Source: Pseudopithomyces maydicus
Lineage: Eukaryota; Ascomycota; Dothideomycetes; Pleosporales; Didymosphaeriaceae
DNA: 64,000 nucleotides
Assembly: GCA_026873275.1 (NCBI GenBank)
Contig: JANTUC010000009.1
Span: 1,426,001 to 1,490,000 of the forward strand
Reading direction: 5' to 3'
Part shown: in pieces, positions 57,621 through 64,000 of the stretch
Layout of the letters: each line of letters starts with the position of its first letter
Numbering within the stretch: position 1 is the stretch's first letter
The notes under the pieces: generated by a model
Database searches by the model: none
Told to the model about the DNA's origin: nothing
Seen by the model: only the letters and a program-made list of their open reading frames with translations
Made by a program: the position numbers and the translations under genes

Positions 57621-60600
57621 GTAAGCAGTTCCTAAGAACTACTTTCTACTAAGCGCTCTTCCTTAAGCGCTTATTACTAAATACTCCTTACTAAATAGCA
57701 AAGTACTAAATATAGATATAAAGTGCTCATCATAAAGTACTTATATAATTATATAATTACGGTATAGTTATGCAGCACAGCGCGTAATTATAAGAATTAC
57801 TAACCCTATAGTAAGCTATTAATAGGTATAAGACGTGGCAGCCTTATACTAAAACTTGGATTATAACACTTTTATAAAGTTAATATAGAGGCGTTTTTCC
57901 CTAAAAGTAATATTACTAGATAGCACTATTTAGTTACTATTTAAAAATATTTTATAGAGATGGTCTCTTTAGTAGTTAAAGAGTTTATAGGAAGTATTTT
58001 TATCCTTTATTAATTTCCTTTTATAGCCTATCTTATAAGTTAGTCCTTTATAATCTAGGGGCTTTAGGTGTGCTATATTTAATTTTAATTTATACTAGTC
58101 TTTATATAAGATAATTCTAGTTTTTAAATAGCACATAAGATTCCAAAGATAGCCTATTAATTTAATAATATAAGGCTATAGGTTCTTTAGGAGCTTTTTA
58201 TAGTCTATTATAATATAAGTATATTCTATAATAATATAAATTATAACTTTAATTATTCTATTTTATTAGTACTAATCTATAGCAGTTATCTTTAATTTAA
58301 TATCTTAGTCTAGGCATATATTTTATATCTAATATAATATATTTTCGCTAGCTTAATCTAGTTAAATTTAGTAGTAGCGCCTTTCTAAGTATTTAAACTT
58401 ATTTAAGAAGCCTTATAGTGTTAATAGGTATTTATCTTTTATTCTTAAAGCGGTAACCTATATAAAACTAGTATAATTATTAATAAAAATTATATAGTAT
58501 TATACCTTATTATAGCTGGCTACTATTTTATCTAATAAATTACTATAGATAAATTTAAGTAGGTAGAAACTTAGGCAAAATATTACTTTATAAGATTTTT
58601 TATATAGCTTTACCTTAATGTAGCTAATATATATACTTATATATAGGAGCGACCTTATACCTATTACTAGTTTAGTAGTTTCTCTAAGAGCTTCTTATCT
58701 AAAATATCTAAATTATATATACTAGGCTAATAGTTAGTTATCTTTAATACTATAGGCTAAAAACGCTAGATTTAACTATCCTTTTTATACTATTTTATCC
58801 TTATATAGGCGTATAAAGTATAGTCTAAGGTGCTTATTAGCTATAATAGTGCCTTAATACTAAACTAAGGTAATGCTAATACCTTTATTATAAAAGGTAA
58901 ATTTTACTCCTTTACTTTTAAGGCGAGATAGGAATATTAAGTTATAGCTTTTAGCAGAGTTATATAAAGTATTAAATAGGCTTAGCTACACTAATTTCCT
59001 TTTAATTTTATAAAGAATTTATATAATGCTAATATAAGTAGCTATAGATAAAACTCTACTAAATCTAATAATCCTTTTGCCTTTATATGGCCTTAGCGTA
59101 TCCCTTATAAAGAAGGAGATATTTAAGTAGGTATATTAATTATACCCTATATTAAAGAGCTAATTTAAGGTAAATAATAAGTAATTTAAAGGGACTACTA
59201 TAAATATAACCGTTTGCTTAATTAGTAATATAAAGATAATAACTATAATATTAGTATTAGTGGCTATTACTATTAAGCCTTCTTATTTATATTAGACTAC
59301 TTTTTACCTTTTTAATCCTTTTTATATTTCTTCTTAGTTATAAAGAAGGCCTTTTTCTTCTTTAAGTGTAATCTCTAGCATTACTTTATATTATAATTCT
59401 TTTATTAGTACTTAGCGCACTAGAGGTATCCTTATCCGCTACTAATTACTATTATTATTATAATTTAGGTAACTGCTAATTATTAAGCTTACTTCTCCTT
59501 TTTAGCTATAATAAGGGTATTATTAAAAATAATTATTTCCTTTATAATACTGCCTTCTATATTATATTTAGGTAATAAAGATTGCACCTAATAGAAGGTA
59601 GTAAGGAAGTTACTAAAGGAAGGGCCTAAGTCTGTAAGGAATCTATTTATAAAGAAAGGCTTTAGTAGCTTATAATCCTTATTAAATTTAATTAGGTTAT
59701 CTCTAGCATATCGCAGCCTTTCTTTAAAATTTAAAATATTTTTATAGCTAGCTAAAGTAAAAGTAGTAAAGGTTTAATCTAATTATTAAAAAATAATACT
59801 TTTTTTAGTTAGAAATACTTCTTAAGCTGCCTTAAAATCTCCTTTAGGGTTTTTAGATCTTTTATCTTATCCTTAGCGTTTAGCCTATAGTAATTATATA
59901 CTATTAAAATAGCCTTATTCTATTTTTTATTTTAGAAATCTACCTTTTTACTATCTTTTAAATATGTCCTTACCCTTATAAGGAGTAATAAAAAGTTTAC
60001 TATCCCTAGCGTGTTATCTATTTTATACCTCTATTTTATATAGCTATTAGGGGACTTTAAGAACTTAATAGAGCTTAAAAAAACCCTAAGACTAAATAAA
60101 AATTATTTAGCTATTTATCTTTTATTTCTTTTAAATAAGTATTTTGGGCGCGACTACCTTTAACTAGGAGGATAATATTTTTTCCTAATATTCTAGTAAC
60201 TCTAGTATTATAATAGTCCTATTTAGGGCTTTTATTATATTAAAGCTAGGTATTTTTCTATCCTTTATAGGTAGTAGGCTTAATAATTATTTAAGTTTAT
60301 ACTTTTATAAGTTACCTCTAAAGTAAGGAGGAAGAGTAGGGGCTTATAAAGTAACCTTTTATTATATTAGAATAGAGCTTTATAAGCGGGGTATAAAACT
60401 AAATAGCTTTAGTAAGGATATAGTAGAAGGAATTAAGCAGATTAAGAGGTTATCTAGTTTATTATTATAATTAGAGGGTAGTAATAAGGGAGTAAAATAA
60501 GGTCCCTTCTTATCCTACTTATTATTATTATAGTAGTAGATATATTACTAGACTAAGTGTAGGTAAAGTAAAGAATTAATAGCTTTTTAATAGGTGGCCG

Positions 60601-60684
60601 CTTAAATAGGCTTAGAATAAAGATTATATCTATAATTAAATTTAATAATATATAAAGAGTTTTAATCTATAATAATGGCAGACA
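57621..60684 (-). mobile_element. Ty1/copia-like retroelement remnant
   Basis: On the minus strand an integrase segment is legible at about 58500-57900. It reads YYIIFINNYTSFI (Asp pair changed to Asn), TALRIKDKYLLTL, the LYKIF block and SSNITFREKR, in the order seen in copia integrases downstream of the catalytic core. Stops and Asn replacements fit RIP. No LTR of its own was identified, and both edges abut gypsy LTRs, so it is probably truncated. Confidence 0.6.
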
Positions 60685-61537
60685 TGTCACGGCGCAGTCT
60701 AGAGAGTTAATTATATTTAATTAAATAAGAGCTTAGGTAGCTAAGCTGCTAAAGTATTATTAAAAAAAAACCCTTTCTACACAATTAAACCTTTAGTAGC
60801 TTTTTAATGTCACGGGGCACACTCTGTAGTCCCGTGGACCGAGGGTGTGCGCGCTTGGGGTATGGTGAGTTAAGAGGAGCGGACGAGTAAGTATAAGTCA
60901 CGTGGGTTGAACGTCAATCAATACAATGAGGTTATCGTTGCCGAATGCTCAATAGTAATCTTCACTGCAGAAGCAAGGGACAGTAGAACTGAATCGAGGA
61001 TTGACGATGAGGACTATCTAAAGCGGGCGGCCGCTGCTATATACTTGTGGGTGCGAACTGGCTCCGTGGCTCTGTTGCACGGAGCCTACGGAGCCAGGCT
61101 CTGTAGGCTCTGTGTCGCAGAGCCCACAGAGCCCAGTCACGTGACCTTCCTCACGTGTCCATGTTGTGCTCAGCGTCCGACCCGTGATCGTAATCCAGTA
61201 GGTCATCATAGTAAGCGTGATCGCTGCTCACGCTTCCCTCCCACTGGTCCTCATCACCCTTGTCGTAATTCCCGTACTTCGGTTGCGGCGTAGCAGCCGT
61301 AACATTTAAGCTATATCTTATTAAGTTAACCTGCCTACTTAGTAACTGTCTATTATAAATAACTATTTTATATTAATAAAATAACTTAATAATTATCTCT
61401 AATTCTATTTACTTATCCGCCTACCCTATACTATTACTATTATTAATACCCTTAATTTACTCTAATAGCTGATTCTTCTATTACCTACTAATTATATACT
61501 ATTAAGATATAATCTAATACTAACCCATTCTATAATA
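60685..61537 (+). mobile_element. Family-1 LTR (5' LTR), interrupted by a younger insertion
   Basis: Begins TGTCACGGCGCAG at 60685 and ends TTCTATAATA at 61537 (RIPed TCCCGTGACA). Removing the 497-bp insertion and one 5-bp duplication leaves exactly 351 bp, the length of the copy at 46537-46887. A plus-strand gag fragment follows it, so this is a 5' LTR. Confidence 0.8.
60808..61304. mobile_element. 497-bp un-RIPed solo-LTR-like insertion with 5-bp target duplication
   Basis: GC-balanced island inside the AT-rich block. It starts TGTCACGGGG and ends CCGTAACA (TG...CA, imperfect terminal inverted repeats TGTCACGG/CCGTAACA). TTTAA is present immediately outside both ends (60803-60807 and 61305-61309). 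These are the marks of an LTR retrotransposon integration, here reduced to one LTR. It contains GAGCC/GGCTC-rich inverted repeats and three CACGTG hexamers. The 128-codon open frame inside (60907-61293) has no retroelement or other domain and is not a gene. Absence of RIP shows it arrived after the host LTR was mutated. Confidence 0.85.
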
Positions 61538-62578
61538 CTATATAGCTTCTATCTAAGAACTAGCTATCTATTACTAATCTTAAAAAATATTAAATATTCT
61601 TTACCCGCCTATAGATATTAATTTACTAAAGTCTTTACTAAAAGAGGTATAAGCTATTTTAAAATTATAATTCTAATATCTTAGCTAGCTGTATAACCAG
61701 ATTAGCACTTTATAAAAAGACTTAAATAATATACACAAAGAAGATATCCTATTTTATATTTATATTAATATCCTAGAGAAAGAAAACTAAGCCCTAAAGA
61801 AATAGATTAACTACTAAGTAAAAGTTATTACCTACTAAAAAGCAGAGATTAATAAAAAGATTAAGAGTTTCTACTCTCTATATACTAAGAAGGATAGAGC
61901 TCTAAAGACTACTATTTTAAATATAAGAATACTTATATTAACTAATCTACTAGTTACTAAAACTATTTTAATTATAATAGCTATAAAGGCTCTACTTACT
62001 ATTCTTTAATTTACCTTCTTTACTTATCTATTTAAACAACTTCCTAACTTAGTAATTTTTAAAGGAGATTAGAAGGATTTCCGCTGTTTTTAATCTAAAA
62101 TTTATTAAAAGATAAAAACTAACGCTAATTAATTTTTTACCCCTGCTAAAAGAATATCCTATATAACTAATTAACTAAAAGGCCCTATCTACGCGCAGAT
62201 TTTATTATATATTTTAGATAGTAAGTGCTAGCTATCTAACTATTCTAATATTTTACGTATTCTAGAATAAGCCTATAGAGACCCTAATTATATAAATAAT
62301 ATATATAAGAAGTTATTCTAGCTAAAGTAGTAGAATAAGGAGTTTATTATTTTTTATACTAAGTTTTAACGCCTTGCCCTAGAAGAAGAGATTTAAAAGA
62401 ACTTTTAAACTACCTTATTAAAAGTTATTTTATTTTATAAGCTAAAGAACTAGCTCACTAATATAAACGCGCCTAATTATAATATATATAAGTTTATTAC
62501 TTTCTTATAGAAGCTAAAAAATAAAAGAAAATATTATAATAATTTATTTAATACCTGCGCCCCGCGATAGAATATATA
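61538..62578 (+). mobile_element. gag fragment of the family-1 gypsy element
   Basis: Plus-strand sequence after the 5' LTR reads like a retrotransposon gag, for example near 62270-62330 (YRDPNYINNIYKKLF and the following ALEEEI/TLLKVIL-like blocks), with many RIP stops. It is cut at 62579 by a family-2 LTR. No pol is present. Confidence 0.65.
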
Positions 62579-63095
62579 TATTATAATCCGCGCGAAGTGG
62601 GGCAGGAGCTTATTATTATAACCACTTCTACTCCTAGCCGCCGGATCCTAAGTCGCTTAGAATATATAATTAATACTAGTCCTAACTATTATATATAACG
62701 CATAGACTAAAGTCCCGCACGGGATCTTAGGACTTATAAAATAAATAAAAATATAGAAGCTAATAAGACATAATTATACGCAAATATAGGATTTTAGAAC
62801 TTATAGAATTTTGGGACTTATAGGATTTTAGGACTTATAGGATAATAGGACTTATAGGACTAATTATATATATAAAGACTTAAGTATCCTACTAGATATT
62901 TATATTTAACCTATTTATTAATCTATTATTTAGATTCACTTAGGCCTCCTTATTAATTTAGTATTATTTATAATACTAATACTAACTATCCTATTAACTT
63001 ATTTATATAGTTAATAATCCTTCTCCCTCCGTAAGTTACTCCTGCCTAAGAATTAACCTTAACTTCTAGGACTAGCTACCCTTATAATTATAATA
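62579..63095 (+). mobile_element. 517-bp family-2 LTR (5' LTR of a second copy)
   Basis: Starts TATTATAATCCGCGCG and ends TTATAATTATAATA. Same length as the copy at 51087-51603, in opposite orientation, but it keeps some GC (CCGCGCGAAGTGGGGCAGG), so it is less RIPed than its partner. Confidence 0.8.
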
Positions 63096-64000
63096 TTTTA
63101 AATACCCTTAATATAAGCAATTTTAATAATCTTACTCTATTTAATAATCCTAATAGTAAAGCTGCTAAACCGGACTTATATAATAATAATTAATATAAAC
63201 TTAAGATATAGCTATTTTAATTTAACCTATACTTCTATTATGTTAATAAGGATATAAAAGATAAGAATAAAGTTATCTTTATTACTATATATATAAGAGG
63301 TGAACTAGCTAATTAGATTTAGCTATATATTAAAGTATACCTTTTAGCAGAAAACTAAGAAGGAAACTAAATTAACTAACTTATTAAAAACTATAATACC
63401 TTCTATACTTAAATTAAACAACTCTTTAGTTTAGCTAATAAAAAGTCTTACACTAAAGAAGCTATTTAACGCCTTTAATAAATGCACTTAGTAGTTAAAT
63501 ACACTATAAAGTTTAAACACTATACTATATAAACCTAATAGAATAATAATTCCCTATATAAAATATATAAGTAAGATCTTAAAAAATTTATATATAAAAA
63601 TTCCTACGCAGCGGAGCCACGATTAATATAATATAAAAACTTTATAATAAAATTATTAGAATTAATGCAGAATGGCATAAATTATATTAAGAATATAAGA
63701 ATTATAAAAAATTCTAATCTATATATAGCAAGTCAAGCAGACAAACCAGTTATTATATAATTACTACTAAATAATAGGTTATAAACGACCCCTACAGCTA
63801 CTAGCTAATAGAATTAAATAATATAATAGTAAGGAAGGAGGAGAAGAAAACTAGAATATATAATAAAGTCTTTAAAAATATTAATAGACTAAATAGACTT
63901 AAGCGCGCCTTTAGTAAACCTTAAAAAGAGACCCTATTTAATTAAAAGGAGTAACGCACTTATTTTAATTATAATAAATTAAATTATATTACTAGAAACT
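63096..64000 (+). mobile_element. Ty3/gypsy remnant 3, same family as remnant 2, runs out of window
   Basis: The reverse complement of remnant 2's leader and gag region (56540-57370) can be followed here on the plus strand, including the segments around 63240-63330 and 63600-63930. The zinc-knuckle region lies at the very right edge. Pol is expected beyond 64000. Confidence 0.75.

Larger units (their letters stand above)
45959..64000. repeat. RIP-degenerated AT-rich transposon block (nested retroelements)
   Basis: The composition switches abruptly at about 45.96 kb to roughly three-quarters or more A+T, dominated by TA dinucleotides and TAA/TAG/TTA words, with few long frames on either strand. 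Retroelement protein remnants can still be read with Gly/Asp-to-Asn/Glu and Gln-to-stop type changes (C-to-T and G-to-A), the signature of repeat-induced point mutation. Component LTRs and domains are listed separately. Only one GC-balanced island (60808-61304) interrupts it. The block continues past the right end of the window. Confidence 0.93.

Noticed and set aside
60907..61293. 128-codon open frame inside the GC-balanced island
   Set aside because: It lies entirely within the solo-LTR-like insertion and shows no retroelement or other domain; its Cys/Arg content is from the GAGCC-type inverted repeats.
46537..61537. Reading the two family-1 LTRs as the two ends of a single 15-kb element
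   Set aside because: They are in opposite orientation, whereas LTRs of one element must be direct repeats; each is linked to its own internal region (polypurine tract on one, gag on the other).

Overview
This is a eukaryotic window from a filamentous ascomycete (Pezizomycotina). The short GT..AG introns (mostly 46-70 nt), the compact gene-rich left part, the HET-domain gene and the AT-rich block showing repeat-induced point mutation (RIP) all point there. Nuclear housekeeping genes plus a sharp GC-normal/AT-rich boundary fit Dothideomycetes (Pleosporales) best, but the genus is an inference.

Layout. 1-45.9 kb is ordinary gene space with 19 well-supported protein genes: ISA2 (Fe-S assembly, 5' end cut by the window), two small multi-pass membrane proteins, a cytochrome P450, an M28/PSMA-like peptidase, an SDR oxidoreductase, an atypical SDR/epimerase, a small glycine-rich stress-type protein with a repeated motif, fructose-bisphosphate aldolase (FBA1), mitochondrial ribosomal protein bL9m, a membrane-anchored ubiquitin protease (Ubp16/USP30 type), a Gfo/Idh/MocA oxidoreductase, a conserved protein of unknown function, glycine dehydrogenase P protein (GCV2), acid trehalase (ATH1, GH65), NTE1 lysophospholipase, ARP9, guanine deaminase (GUD1) and a truncated HET-domain gene. 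One further weak gene candidate lies near 12.2-12.8 kb. Genes are individually transcribed. Several pairs are divergent with short shared promoters (bL9m/Ubp16, SDR/epimerase, NTE1/ARP9). No operon or biosynthetic cluster is evident; the functions are mainly central carbon and one-carbon metabolism, mitochondrial maintenance and chromatin.

45.96-64.0 kb is a very AT-rich, RIP-mutated repeat block. It holds remnants of at least two Ty3/gypsy families, one Ty1/copia-like remnant, five recognisable old LTR copies (351-bp and 517-bp families), and a 497-bp un-RIPed solo-LTR-like insertion with a 5-bp target duplication. I see no functional gene in it.

A striking technical feature: six of the left-hand genes carry eight single-base frameshifts, all assignable to G/C homopolymer runs. 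Seven are apparent deletions and several hit essential housekeeping enzymes. Each single-base correction makes the gene length divisible by three and restores the conserved family sequence, so I read most of them as assembly errors and not as pseudogenes.
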